Part shown: one piece after another, positions 35,508 through 45,066 of the stretch
How positions within the stretch are numbered: position 1 is the stretch's first letter
Layout: each line of letters begins with the position of its first letter
Source: Prolixibacteraceae bacterium
Lineage (GTDB): Bacteria; Bacteroidota; Bacteroidia; Bacteroidales; Prolixibacteraceae
NCBI GenBank assembly: GCA_019856515.1
Contig: CP082230.1
Location: forward strand, 5,084,001-5,148,000
Length of the DNA stretch: 64,000 bases
Direction: 5' to 3'
Made by a program: the position numbers and the translations under genes
The notes under the pieces: model-generated
What the model saw: the letters and a program-made list of their open reading frames with translations, nothing else
Database searches by the model: none
Told to the model about the DNA's origin: nothing

Positions 35508-38312
35508 ATGAGATTCATCGTTTATGCCTTAGGGGTTGTTTTTGCATTTTATGCCAATCCGATAAAAGCACAGAAAGTAGTTGAGGTGCAAAATCTCGAT
35601 ATGTCGAAGATTGAACAACGAATAAGTATCCCGATAAAAAATAAGTCGGTGATAGGAGAACCGATTTCGATTGATGGTAAACCATATGCTAAAGGTATTG
35701 GGGTGCTTTCAAATTCAGTGATCACCATCAAACTCAATAGTGCCCAACGTTTCTCCGCCGAAATAGGAGTTGCAGATAATTTGATCCACTATGGTGGAGA
35801 TAACGAGAAAGGAACGAACCCAATTAAATCTATCCCACTAACTAATGGAAAACGAATTTTCTACAAAGTAGCACACGGACATAAACAGTTTTTAGGAGTA
35901 GAAGGGAAAGCAGGAACTGTAGATAGAGGTTCTGTTGTCTTTAGGGTACTACATAATGGAAAGGAGATATACAATAGTGGCTTGATGACACAGGGGGATC
36001 CGCTAAAACAGATCGATGTGAAAGCAAAAGGAGGATTATTACAACTTATTGTTGATGATGCAAAAGACGGAAGCAGTGGAGATCATGCAGTATGGGTTAA
36101 TCCCAAAGTGACCTATCGCTCAAAATCACCAATTATTATTGCATCCGATGTGTTAGCAGATACGTATGAACAGCCCAAAGAGATTGAGCAAAAACTCACA
36201 AAGAAAATAGAACAACTCCCTTCTATTTCTGCACCACTGGCAACCCCATCCTATGATTGGTTGTTAGATAATAGTCAGGTCAAAGCACAGGTGTATCGTT
36301 CAGAAAATGGTAAAGATATTATTATATCCAACCAATTAATTGCAAGACGGTTTCGATTAATGCCTAATCTTGCAACCATCGATTACACGAACCAAATGAC
36401 TGGTGAGAGCCTGTTGAGAGCTGTCTCGAATGAAGGTGTTTTAACCATCGATGGCAAAAGCTATAGTCTTGGAGGTTTAAGTGGGCAAGTCGAATATGGC
36501 TATACATTAATGAAATGGGTAGATCAAATGACCGCTTTATCTACGGCTTTTCAAGTGACGGACTTTGAAGTGAAACCTCTTTCTGCACGTATGAAATGGA
36601 AACAAGTACGGTGGGCAAGCAATAAAAGTATGCCTAGAGGAAAAGAGATCATCTTTACTCTTGTAAAAGATCAAATAGTGGTGAAGATCCATTTTGCACT
36701 ATACGATGGAATTCCAACCCTGTCGAAGTGGATTGAAGTAATCAATAGAGGCAAATTGCCGATCAGGTTAAATCATTTCAAAGTGGAGCAGTTGGCTATG
36801 GTGCCAGGAGAAGATCTTGTGGATATTCCTGAACATTGGATCAAACCGAATATTCATGTTGAGACTGACTATGCCTTTGGTGGAATGAATCAGAAAACAT
36901 CCAATCATACGGTTTTCTGGGAGAAAGATTTACGCTATACTTCCCAAACAAACTATCCAATGGCTGTGCCTTGTATTCTCGAAGTGAAATCACCGTTAGG
37001 GCCTGATACTGATATTCCATCACAAGACACCCTAACCACTTTTAGAGTTTGGGAGATGCCATTAGATACTCGTGAAAGAGAGCGCCAAGGTTTATTTATT
37101 CGAAAGATGTATCGTACAATCTCTCCATGGACAACTGAAAACCCAATTTTTCTTCATCTGATATCTACCAACGAAGAAAAGGTAAAAAGGGCCGTGGATC
37201 AATGTGCTGCAGTGGGGTATGAGATGATTATTTTGAGCTTCGGTAGTGGACTAAATATGGAAAATGAGTCGGCGAAGAACTACAAAAAGTTTAAGGCTTT
37301 AAGAGAATATGCCAATTCCAAAGGGGTGGAGCTCGGAGGATACTCTCTACTATCCAGCCGTTGGATTAGTGATGAAGTCGATGTGATCAATCCCAAGACA
37401 GGGAAAAGAGGGGGAATGATATTTGGATCTTCTCCATGCCTAAGTAGTGAATGGGGATATGACTACTTCCGTAAAATGAAGAAGTTTTATCAAGAAACAG
37501 GAATGCAGGTATTTGAGAATGATGGTTCATATCCAGGCAATGTCTGTGCATCAACAACACATAAACACCATCATGGTCTGAATGATTCACAATGGAAACA
37601 GTATGCTCAAATACAAAATCTATATCGTTGGATGCGTGCAGAGGGAATTTATATGAATATCCCAGATTTCTATTTCAATGCGGGATCCAACAAAACGGGA
37701 ATCGGTTACCGTGAGGTCAATTGGTCATTACCACGTGAGCGTCAACTGGTTATTGGACGAATGAATATTTATGATGGCTTATGGGAACGTATTCCTAGTA
37801 TGTGTTGGACTTTTGTTCCTCTGACACAATATCATGGAGGAGGAGCTGCTGCTACCCTAGAACCTTTAAATGATCACCTTGATGACTATGAAAATCATAT
37901 GATGCAGAATTACGGTTCTGGTGTGCAAGCTTGCTACAGAGGTCCTAGGTTATATGATACCTCAAAAACAAAAGCACTGGTAAAAGAGGTAATTACATGG
38001 TATAAGAAATACCGAGATATCCTTAACAGTGATTTGATACATCTTAAAAGAGCATCAGGTAAAGACTGGGATGGATTCCTTCATGTTAATCCTGATCTTA
38101 AAGAAAAAGGGTTGGCTATGTTTTTTAATCCTACGGATAAAGATATCAAGCGCAATATCAAATTACCTCTATATTATACTGGACTCGATCAAAAAGCATC
38201 CGTGAGAATAAAAGACGGTAAGAAGAGAGTGTATGAAATTACTAAAGATGGTTCCATCACAATCAAAGTAAATATTGCAGCACACTCTTACCAGTGGATC
38301 GTAATAGAGTAA
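35508..38312 (+). CDS. NPCBM-domain secreted glycoside-hydrolase-like protein
   Basis: 934 residues. Signal peptide 1-22 (ending NPIKAQ). An NPCBM/NEW2 carbohydrate-binding domain spans about 25-205 (PYAKGIGVLSNSVITIKL; FSAEIGVADN; IDVKAKGGLLQLIVDDA). A linker and beta-rich region precede a presumed TIM barrel (about 540-800) containing MIILSFGSGLNMEN, GMQVFENDGSYPG and REVNWSLPRERQLVIGRMN. The C-terminal beta domain ends SYQWIVIE. It recalls alpha-galactosidase-like (clan GH-D) enzymes, with FENDGSYPG a candidate for the nucleophile strand, but I cannot assign family or substrate. It follows the regulator by 177 bases and is followed by a terminator hairpin. Confidence 0.72.
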   Translation: MRFIVYALGVVFAFYANPIKAQKVVEVQNLDMSKIEQRISIPIKNKSVIGEPISIDGKPYAKGIGVLSNSVITIKLNSAQRFSAEIGVADNLIHYGGDNEKGTNPIKSIPLTNGKRIFYKVAHGHKQFLGVEGKAGTVDRGSVVFRVLHNGKEIYNSGLMTQGDPLKQIDVKAKGGLLQLIVDDAKDGSSGDHAVWVNPKVTYRSKSPIIIASDVLADTYEQPKEIEQKLTKKIEQLPSISAPLATPSYDWLLDNSQVKAQVYRSENGKDIIISNQLIARRFRLMPNLATIDYTNQMTGESLLRAVSNEGVLTIDGKSYSLGGLSGQVEYGYTLMKWVDQMTALSTAFQVTDFEVKPLSARMKWKQVRWASNKSMPRGKEIIFTLVKDQIVVKIHFALYDGIPTLSKWIEVINRGKLPIRLNHFKVEQLAMVPGEDLVDIPEHWIKPNIHVETDYAFGGMNQKTSNHTVFWEKDLRYTSQTNYPMAVPCILEVKSPLGPDTDIPSQDTLTTFRVWEMPLDTRERERQGLFIRKMYRTISPWTTENPIFLHLISTNEEKVKRAVDQCAAVGYEMIILSFGSGLNMENESAKNYKKFKALREYANSKGVELGGYSLLSSRWISDEVDVINPKTGKRGGMIFGSSPCLSSEWGYDYFRKMKKFYQETGMQVFENDGSYPGNVCASTTHKHHHGLNDSQWKQYAQIQNLYRWMRAEGIYMNIPDFYFNAGSNKTGIGYREVNWSLPRERQLVIGRMNIYDGLWERIPSMCWTFVPLTQYHGGGAAATLEPLNDHLDDYENHMMQNYGSGVQACYRGPRLYDTSKTKALVKEVITWYKKYRDILNSDLIHLKRASGKDWDGFLHVNPDLKEKGLAMFFNPTDKDIKRNIKLPLYYTGLDQKASVRIKDGKKRVYEITKDGSITIKVNIAAHSYQWIVIE

Positions 38313-38360
38313 CATACTTTAATGGGGGATATCAAGGATCTCAAATTAGATTCTTTTATA

Positions 38361-38433
38361 CATGTAAATAATGTACAGCATAGCGTGGTTTGTAACGGCA
38401 TATCGTCACAAATCATGCTTTTTTATTTACATG
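38361..38433 (+). terminator. Long imperfect terminator hairpin after the NPCBM gene
   Basis: Nested arms pair over 73 bases: CATGTAAATAA with TTATTTACATG, AGCAT with ATGCT, and TTTGTaACG with CGTcACAAA around a GCATAT loop. TTTTTT follows the ATGCT arm. It lies 49 bases past the stop codon and fits a rho-independent terminator with an extended outer stem. Confidence 0.65.
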
Positions 38434-38853
38434 TCTCGAAATTGGATAGAAACTTCGATATGTATCTTACTATAGGCTTAACCTTCAAGAAGTGCTAAAT
38501 TGTGGTTGACATCATGGGCTAGGGCTTTAGCCTTACTATTGTGTGTCTTCTCTCTCTTTTGGACCTTGTTAACCTATAATTAGATTATCTATAGGTTAAT
38601 TTATGTTTAAATATATGTATTTGTAAATAAGAGTTTAATTAGTGTCATGTTAAGATCTCATAGCAACTATTGTGTCTCGAGGAGATGTTGTGTGGTGTTG
38701 TGGCAAGAATTGAAATCACCTATGATAAAATTGTGATATGCCTAGCTTTAATAAGACCATAAATATCAGCTGTATTCTTTGTTTCTAACTCTAGTAAATC
38801 ACACTTCGGTTTTAAGTAAAAAGTATTTTTTATAATATAGAAATAACTATTGT
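38434..38853. other. Intergenic region before the TonB-like receptor
   Basis: No gene seen. It contains an inverted repeat TTAACCTATA/TATAGGTTAA (38569-38599) with an 11-base loop and a short GGGCTAGGGCTTTAGCC palindrome near 38517. The last 200 bases are AT-rich and presumably carry the promoter. Confidence 0.45.
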
Positions 38854-41220
38854 ATGTTTAGAGTTAAGTTCTTGTGTGTTATGCTTATAAGTGTCCTTTC
38901 TTTGGGTGTGCAAGCACAAAAAAAGTTAGAAGGTGTGGTGAGAGATAGGCATGGCAAAGCCATCCCTTATGCCAATGTTTTACTCTGTCAATCTCCCGAC
39001 TCGACATTGTTAGCCAACACCATCACTGATCTTCAGGGCAACTTTGTGTTTGACGAGACACCACAACAAAATACATTCCTAAAAATTAGCTATATAGGCT
39101 ATAGCCCTAAGTTTGTACAACTCACCGAAGACCTCAAACATATCACCCTCTCGGATAAAATACATAACTTGAATGAAATCACGATAAAGGGTGCCAAAAA
39201 AGCCATCATAGAAGATGCAACTGGTTTTACGGTGAAAGTGAAAGATTATACATCCACACAAGGTAAATCAGCTTTAGAAGTACTAGAGGTTATACCTGGA
39301 GTATTGAAGAATGGTACACAGATTAGTGTCATGGGCAAAACGGCTACCATCTATGTCAATGGCCGATCCTTAAATCTGTCGGGTAAGGCGGCCGAGAACT
39401 ATATCGCCTCTCTCCAAGCAGACAATGTCAAGTCCATAAGAGTGATTACCGACCCTGATGCAAAATATGATGCTAACATTACAGGTGGTATCGTAGATAT
39501 CGAATTGAAATATGATAAAGGAGAAGGGATCAATAGTGGCATTATATTAGGTGCAGGAATCAAAAAGACAGGAATGGTCTATTCTCCATCCATCTCTTTT
39601 AACTATCGTAAGAATAAGATGAACTGGTATGGGAGTTATGGTTTCTATACGGGTAAATTCGAAAAGGATATTGATCAGGTTCAACATTACCAAGAGAACG
39701 ATAAGAAATATATCAATGAAAACCATGAGTTCAAAAAGACAGATGGGGTATCCAATAATATAACTTTAGGATTGGACTATTTTGCATCTAAAAAGCACAC
39801 CATAGGGCTGTTAATACAAGCAGGAACTTATAACGGGGAGGATGATAGTGGTATCGAAACCTATATCTACCCTGAAAAGGAGGATAAGCCTAAAGATGTA
39901 TCGATTCAGTCCGACCTATTTAAAGATAATAGCAATAAGAACATTACTTCAAACCTAAATCATCATTGGAAGATAGACTCTACGGGAGCTTCGCTCAATA
40001 CAGATATCACACTTTCGTATATTGGTAATGACAATAGCCATCTGATGAAATCTACTCATTTAAATGATGTCTATAGCGGTAATAGTCAGAATATCGATAA
40101 TCAGAACACAATCCTTACGGCACGTATGGATTATGTGAAATCGTTTCGAAACCAGCTCCGATTGGAAACAGGATGGAAAGCAAATGTGCTAAAAAGATCC
40201 ATAAAGCAAGGCTATGTTGAGTTTGAGAAAGTAGAGACAACTCCTCAGAATATCGATACGAAATATGATGAAAACATTGTGGCAGGTTATGCCAAATTAG
40301 ATAAGAAATGGAAAACGAACTCCATAGCAGTGGGTGTGAGAGCTGAACATACTTACTATAAGGGAAATACAGAAGAAGAGTTTTCAGATAACTATTGGGA
40401 TCTGTTTCCATCCTTTTCTTTTCGACAATCCTTGACCAAAAAGAGCAGTCTCTCTGTCTCTTATTTACATAAAATAGTAAGACCTTCTCTCTCTAAACTC
40501 AATCCATATCGTTTTTATAATGGTTATAATATTTATCAGCAAGGGAATCCCAATTTGAAACCTTATTATATCCATTACATCAATTTGAGGTATAGCATTC
40601 CATCGGTCGTAACCCTTTCGCTTAGCCACTCAAGATACAATGATCAAATATTCTTAGATCCTCAGCGTAATCCAAAAACCAATGAGATCGTAAATACTTA
40701 TCAAAACCTTGGAAACTCAAATAAAACTTCGCTCTATCTATATATTCCATTAAGGATAGGTTCTTGGTGGAGATCCAATTTTTCTGCCGTAGCAAACTAC
40801 GACATCTACGATAATCAATACCAAGGTCGAGATTGGAATAGTGATAATCTATGGGCAAGTGTACAATTATACAACCAATTTAAAATTTCAAAGACTTTTA
40901 CCTCAGAATGGACCTTTTTCTATTCCACAAAGCGCAACTGGTTTGAAACGGTAATAGACCCAAGAGCAAATCTGAATATTAGATTTATAAAATCTCTATG
41001 GAACAAAAAAGGATCTATCTCTGCAACTCTAGTGGATCCTTTCCGATGGAATAGTTATGCTTCTACGCTAAATAGTGGCGATATTCATCTGGACATTTCT
41101 GAATCCACCGATAGAACCATGTTACGCCTGACCTTTTCCTATAACCTAGGATCGAATCAAGTCAAAAGCAAAAGGCGAAGATCAACAGGTGCTGAATCTA
41201 TCGAAGGCAGAGTCAAGTAG
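38854..41220 (+). CDS. TonB-dependent-receptor-like outer-membrane barrel (OMP_b-brl_3 family)
   Basis: 788 residues. Signal peptide MFRVKFLCVMLISVLSLGVQ, cut near AQ. A carboxypeptidase-regulatory-like fold follows (KLEGVVRDRHGKAIPYANVL; LQGNFVFDETP), then a plug-like domain (LEVLEVIPGVLKNGTQISVM; TDPDAKYDANITGGIVDIEL) and a long barrel to the C-terminus. This architecture is the 'outer membrane beta-barrel family' related to TonB receptors, distinct from SusC. No SusD partner is adjacent, so import of a glycan product cannot be concluded. The cargo is unknown. Confidence 0.83.
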   Translation: MFRVKFLCVMLISVLSLGVQAQKKLEGVVRDRHGKAIPYANVLLCQSPDSTLLANTITDLQGNFVFDETPQQNTFLKISYIGYSPKFVQLTEDLKHITLSDKIHNLNEITIKGAKKAIIEDATGFTVKVKDYTSTQGKSALEVLEVIPGVLKNGTQISVMGKTATIYVNGRSLNLSGKAAENYIASLQADNVKSIRVITDPDAKYDANITGGIVDIELKYDKGEGINSGIILGAGIKKTGMVYSPSISFNYRKNKMNWYGSYGFYTGKFEKDIDQVQHYQENDKKYINENHEFKKTDGVSNNITLGLDYFASKKHTIGLLIQAGTYNGEDDSGIETYIYPEKEDKPKDVSIQSDLFKDNSNKNITSNLNHHWKIDSTGASLNTDITLSYIGNDNSHLMKSTHLNDVYSGNSQNIDNQNTILTARMDYVKSFRNQLRLETGWKANVLKRSIKQGYVEFEKVETTPQNIDTKYDENIVAGYAKLDKKWKTNSIAVGVRAEHTYYKGNTEEEFSDNYWDLFPSFSFRQSLTKKSSLSVSYLHKIVRPSLSKLNPYRFYNGYNIYQQGNPNLKPYYIHYINLRYSIPSVVTLSLSHSRYNDQIFLDPQRNPKTNEIVNTYQNLGNSNKTSLYLYIPLRIGSWWRSNFSAVANYDIYDNQYQGRDWNSDNLWASVQLYNQFKISKTFTSEWTFFYSTKRNWFETVIDPRANLNIRFIKSLWNKKGSISATLVDPFRWNSYASTLNSGDIHLDISESTDRTMLRLTFSYNLGSNQVKSKRRRSTGAESIEGRVK

Positions 41221-41651
41221 TTTAAATATAAAGAAGAGGTATATATCATACACTATATGATCATATATCTCTTCACTATACACTTTTGTCATAAATAGAC
41301 ATCCAATATGACCAAGTTTGTGCCAATGCCTTGGTACGAAAGGGATACGACACCTTTTGGTAACGCCGAACTCCTGCTCGGCATCTTGCCACAACCAAAA
41401 TCCTTTGTGGTTCCCTTTTTCATGCACCTTCATACACTAACATCGACAAAATGATCGAATCGTACTTTCAGCCTTTATATGATTTTTTATCTCGTTCCCC
41501 CTATGGTTTTCACCATTGGGCTATGCTGCGATATTCCCTGAAAGGGAATATCGCAGCATAAACAAAAATCAGTGTTCATCTGTGTGCCATTCCGTATGTA
41601 TCATCCTCGGTTCTTTAAAATCTGTGGCAATATTTTCTTGCCATTAGCCCT
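41221..41651 (-). repeat. Leftward repeat array H in the convergent gap
   Basis: Read on the minus strand, downstream of the Sel1 gene, it gives ATTGCCACAGATTTTAAAG, TGGCACACAGATGAACACTG, the TTCCCTTTCAGGGAA hairpin module with AGCCCAATGGTG, and near 41375 a GATGCCGAGCAGGAGTTCGG module. The orientation again follows the upstream gene (Sel1, minus strand). The 41221-41330 end is unique. No gene. Confidence 0.75.
41522..41560. terminator. Perfect 17-bp inverted repeat between convergent genes
   Basis: TATGCTGCGATATTCCC (41522-41538) pairs exactly with GGGAATATCGCAGCATA (41544-41560) across a TGAAA loop. It is an extended form of the TTCCCTGAAGGGGAA module seen elsewhere. It could stop transcription from both sides, though no T-run follows, so the terminator role is uncertain. 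Confidence 0.45.
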
Positions 41652-44393
41652 CTATAACACTTGGCTTTCTGAAGGTTGATATCGCTTGGCAAAGCGTTTA
41701 TTTTTCTTTGTACCTATACCTTGATCATAGGCTCTGTATAGGTATGGTTTAGCCAATGCACTATTTTCTCTTCCCAAAGCGCGCCAATAGAACAAAGCCT
41801 TGGTACTTCTTCCTTGTGGTATCAAAGAATACTGATAGCCATAACCTAGATTGATTTTAGCGATCACACTCTGTTGATTTACTGCTTGTTGATAATATAT
41901 CATTGACTTATTCGGGTCGTGAATAGGGTAAGGACCATAAAAATAGATACGTGCCAATAGCTCAATGGAACGTAAACGATGGTTTGAATTGATGGCTTGC
42001 GTGATTTCACTTGGGTGTTTGGTAATCCACTGTGTCCATGTAAGAGCTGTACCATTTAGATCTACTTTCCCTAGTGCTTTTAAGTCCGTAATCACTTGAG
42101 CGAGATATGTTGCCGATAAATTTTGAGATAGTTTCAATTGAATTGCAGCCAATTTCATTGCTGCATTCTTTGATTCATATGCTTTGGCTATCCATGTCGC
42201 ATAAGCTTTTTTATTCGGTAAGATGGTTTTATAGCCAGCATAATACACTGATGCCAATAGGAATGCAGCATCTTTGTCTCCTCCTCTTACAGCACTTTGC
42301 AACCACATCATTCCATTACTTAGATTTTCCTTCTGGTCGATACCTGTCAGATACCAATATCCAAGTACTGATTGTGCTTTAAAATTCATGGCATACGCTT
42401 GATTCGTAATGAAATCAAGATCTTTCCATTGCTTCTCACTCCACTGGTCCAAGGCTATCACCTTCGATTGGCTCTCTGCTACCTTCTTCCAAAAAGCACT
42501 TTTTTCTTGGTCGTAGTTCACCCCCATATCATCATGGTCATAACATGTAGATAGGAAGGCTGCAATACGCTTATTTCCTTGATATGCAATGGTTGTTAAA
42601 GCCTCAATATCTTTCTTTACAATCGTAGGATTAGCACGTTTATAGTTATAGGTTTTTAGATGTTTATTGGCCTTCTTATTTCTCAACGAAGCAGCAACAA
42701 TATAATGGTGTAGCGCACTATCTCTGTTTACTTTCGTTCCCATTCCTTTAATATAATAATCGCCTAATATCTGGTGTGATGTGACATAGCCTAGTTTTGC
42801 CCCTTCCTTATTCCAATAGAAAGCTTTCTTAAAATCACCTTTTTTATCGAATTCACGACCAATACGATGGTGGGTCTCTCCAGAAAAATCAACATCTAAC
42901 TTCGCCCCAAAATTATACAAGCGCACTTTATCCCCTAATGCTCTTTTCTCTTCTGACGTCAGCTTGTAATGTTTACTGGCTTTACCCAAAATAAAATCTC
43001 TATAGATCGGATCTCGTTTCACTCCCCATCCCTTGTCATAGCACGTCGATAATTTCTCCGCTGGTGCTTTAGCCCCTTTCATCATGGCTTTTTTATACCA
43101 TCCACATGCGGTACTATAATTTCGTTTTACTCCTTTGCCATAGTAATAGATGTCGCCCAATCGCGTCAATGCCTCCACATCCCCCAGATCAGCTGCTTTG
43201 ATATATAGTGTTTTTGCATTCTTGTAATCTTTCACCACTCCAGTACCTTCATAATACAGATCTGCTAATAATTTATTGGCCTCCAAATCGCCTTGATTTG
43301 CCGCTTTGTGGTACCATAATATCGATTTACTTCGTTTCCCTCGGTAATAGATTTTTCCCAGTTCTTTTTGTGCCGTCACCTGACCACTCTGTGCAAGAGG
43401 AAGAAGGAATGGGATGGCTTTCTTTGGATCTATTTTTTTCTTGAACTTTCCATATAGATAAGCATCGGCTATCATTCGCAAAGCGATCGTATCTTTCTGT
43501 TTTGCAGCAGTGGTGAGCATTTGAAAAGCTTTCCCCTCATTCTTCACTACTCCTATACCATAATATGTCAAATGAGCCAACAGCCTTGTGGCAGCAATCT
43601 GTTTACTATTGGATGCTTTTTGTAACCAAACGACAGCCTTTTCAATATGGATAATATAATCTGTTCCGAGATAACTTTTTCCTAACAAATATTGGTATTC
43701 TACATTACCTTCCACTGCACCCTCATAAATTTGATCAAGGCTAGGAGAGAGGCTACTGAATTTGGTCGCATTAGGATACAAAGTTAGAAATAATTGAGAC
43801 TTGATATTGCCTTTGCGTGCCTCCGATTGAAGAATTCCATAACCTTCTTTTATCTCCATCTCTTCATAAAGGAGTGTCATCGCTCGATCAAACTTATGCT
43901 CCGTGGTATAAGTTTCCTTTGGAGTTGACTTGGTTTCTTTTACTTCATCTACTTTGTTTGAAGATAAATCGTCAATCGTTTTACTGGTTGCTGTCGATAT
44001 ATCATCAAAAATACGATTGGCTTCCTTAGCCACTTTGTTGGCCGTAGTATCCACAACAGGGCCTATATCTTTGATGACCTTATCTGCTTTTGTTGTGATC
44101 ACTTTCACTGCGTTTTCTACATTGGAGGTCACCTTTCCTACCGCTTGTTGTGCCTTTGAAGGGAAATCATATTTCGTTTCTTCTATTGGCTTTCCTTTCT
44201 TTTTTGAAGTGCTGTCTGCCAACGCATAACTGTTTGTGATTAGAGGTAGGTTTGAAGAAAAATCATAAGTCGAGATGGTGTGTTTCGAAGTGGTGAAAGT
44301 GTCTGATTTCGTGTTTCCCTGTGATGTCAAAATACAAGATAACACTATTCCTGTCACACATAAAAGAGTCCTAAAAGTAGAAGTCCATATCAT
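41652..44393 (-). CDS. Secreted Sel1-repeat (TPR-like) protein
   Basis: I start at ATG 44393 (MIWTSTFRTLLCVTGIVLSC), a clear signal peptide; an in-frame TTG lies 9 bases upstream. 913 residues. A low-complexity N-terminal part (about 60-150, helical, Lys/Thr/Val-rich) precedes at least a dozen Sel1 units such as ATRLLAHLTYYGIGVVKNEG, LADLYYEGTGVVKDY and LTRLGDIYYYGKGVKRN. Sel1 repeats form alpha-solenoid scaffolds for protein-protein interaction. The export signal suggests the periplasm. Transcribed divergently from the AraC operon; partners unknown. Confidence 0.82.
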   Translation of the reverse strand: MIWTSTFRTLLCVTGIVLSCILTSQGNTKSDTFTTSKHTISTYDFSSNLPLITNSYALADSTSKKKGKPIEETKYDFPSKAQQAVGKVTSNVENAVKVITTKADKVIKDIGPVVDTTANKVAKEANRIFDDISTATSKTIDDLSSNKVDEVKETKSTPKETYTTEHKFDRAMTLLYEEMEIKEGYGILQSEARKGNIKSQLFLTLYPNATKFSSLSPSLDQIYEGAVEGNVEYQYLLGKSYLGTDYIIHIEKAVVWLQKASNSKQIAATRLLAHLTYYGIGVVKNEGKAFQMLTTAAKQKDTIALRMIADAYLYGKFKKKIDPKKAIPFLLPLAQSGQVTAQKELGKIYYRGKRSKSILWYHKAANQGDLEANKLLADLYYEGTGVVKDYKNAKTLYIKAADLGDVEALTRLGDIYYYGKGVKRNYSTACGWYKKAMMKGAKAPAEKLSTCYDKGWGVKRDPIYRDFILGKASKHYKLTSEEKRALGDKVRLYNFGAKLDVDFSGETHHRIGREFDKKGDFKKAFYWNKEGAKLGYVTSHQILGDYYIKGMGTKVNRDSALHHYIVAASLRNKKANKHLKTYNYKRANPTIVKKDIEALTTIAYQGNKRIAAFLSTCYDHDDMGVNYDQEKSAFWKKVAESQSKVIALDQWSEKQWKDLDFITNQAYAMNFKAQSVLGYWYLTGIDQKENLSNGMMWLQSAVRGGDKDAAFLLASVYYAGYKTILPNKKAYATWIAKAYESKNAAMKLAAIQLKLSQNLSATYLAQVITDLKALGKVDLNGTALTWTQWITKHPSEITQAINSNHRLRSIELLARIYFYGPYPIHDPNKSMIYYQQAVNQQSVIAKINLGYGYQYSLIPQGRSTKALFYWRALGRENSALAKPYLYRAYDQGIGTKKNKRFAKRYQPSESQVL

Positions 44394-44402
44394 AGGTTTC
44401 AA

Positions 44403-44978
44403 ATGCTTTTTATGTTAATAGTATAGTTGTTCAAAACAGCCCAGTAAAATAATAATTGGCCATTTTTAGTTTGTCTTTATGATAAGAACGAAATTATAAA
44501 AATCAACCATGAGTTAAAAGAAGAAACGAAAAAATATGCTAATATATATTGACTGGGGGATCTCACATTTCAAAATAGTACTTAATTATTATGATCCCTA
44601 TACTTTAGTTTTGTCAATTCAATGGGAAATTATTGTGCTTTTTCTCCTTTTAATAAGGACTATTTCATGTCATTAATCTCAAATTACATTATTTCATGAT
44701 TCGATTGGTATTAAATAAGAGATTTTTAAGGGCACCACTTTTGAGCCTATTTGTCTTTTGGCTAAGTAAGTCGGTATGTGTTATTATAAAGTGTTTCAAA
44801 TGAAGACTGTGTTTATGATCTTTTGTGTGTTTTGTAGATTGTTTACTAAAGCATATTATAAGGAATGAATTTTCATTGACAATATTTTGTCTTGTAATTA
44901 TATTGTAAATTGTTCTTGTTTTGATCGATGGGATGATGAGAATCATTGTTCTCTTGTGAAATAGCAAGAATGGATAAG
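44403..44978. other. Divergent intergenic region, no gene seen
   Basis: Spacer between the minus-strand Sel1 gene and the plus-strand AraC operon. It is AT-rich, with none of the repeat modules and no convincing ORF. The minus-strand promoter of the Sel1 gene must lie here, but I find no good TAnnTTTG match. Confidence 0.5.
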
Positions 44979-45007
44979 TTGGTGCAATTTGACATGTATT
45001 ATCTTTG
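44979..45007 (+). promoter_or_regulatory. Promoter of the AraC/zinc-ribbon/YoaP operon
   Basis: TTG (44979-44981), an 18-base spacer and TATCTTTG (45000-45007) fit the Bacteroidota housekeeping promoter TTG-N17-23-TAnnTTTG. The predicted start lies about 50 bases before the ATG at 45067, which is preceded by AGGCAGGA as a possible ribosome binding site. Confidence 0.6.
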
Positions 45008-45066
45008 ACAAAAGAGTAATATAAATGCTAAATTAGATCAAATATAATTGAGACAAAAGGCAGGAA

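Noticed and set aside
32502-41220. Polysaccharide utilisation locus
   Set aside because: There is no SusD and no SusC-like protein. The barrel at 38854 is of the OMP_b-brl_3 type and only one enzyme-like gene is present.
44689-44967. 92-codon minus-strand ORF in the Sel1/AraC gap
   Set aside because: AT-rich composition, no motif, and it overlaps the predicted AraC promoter region from the opposite strand.
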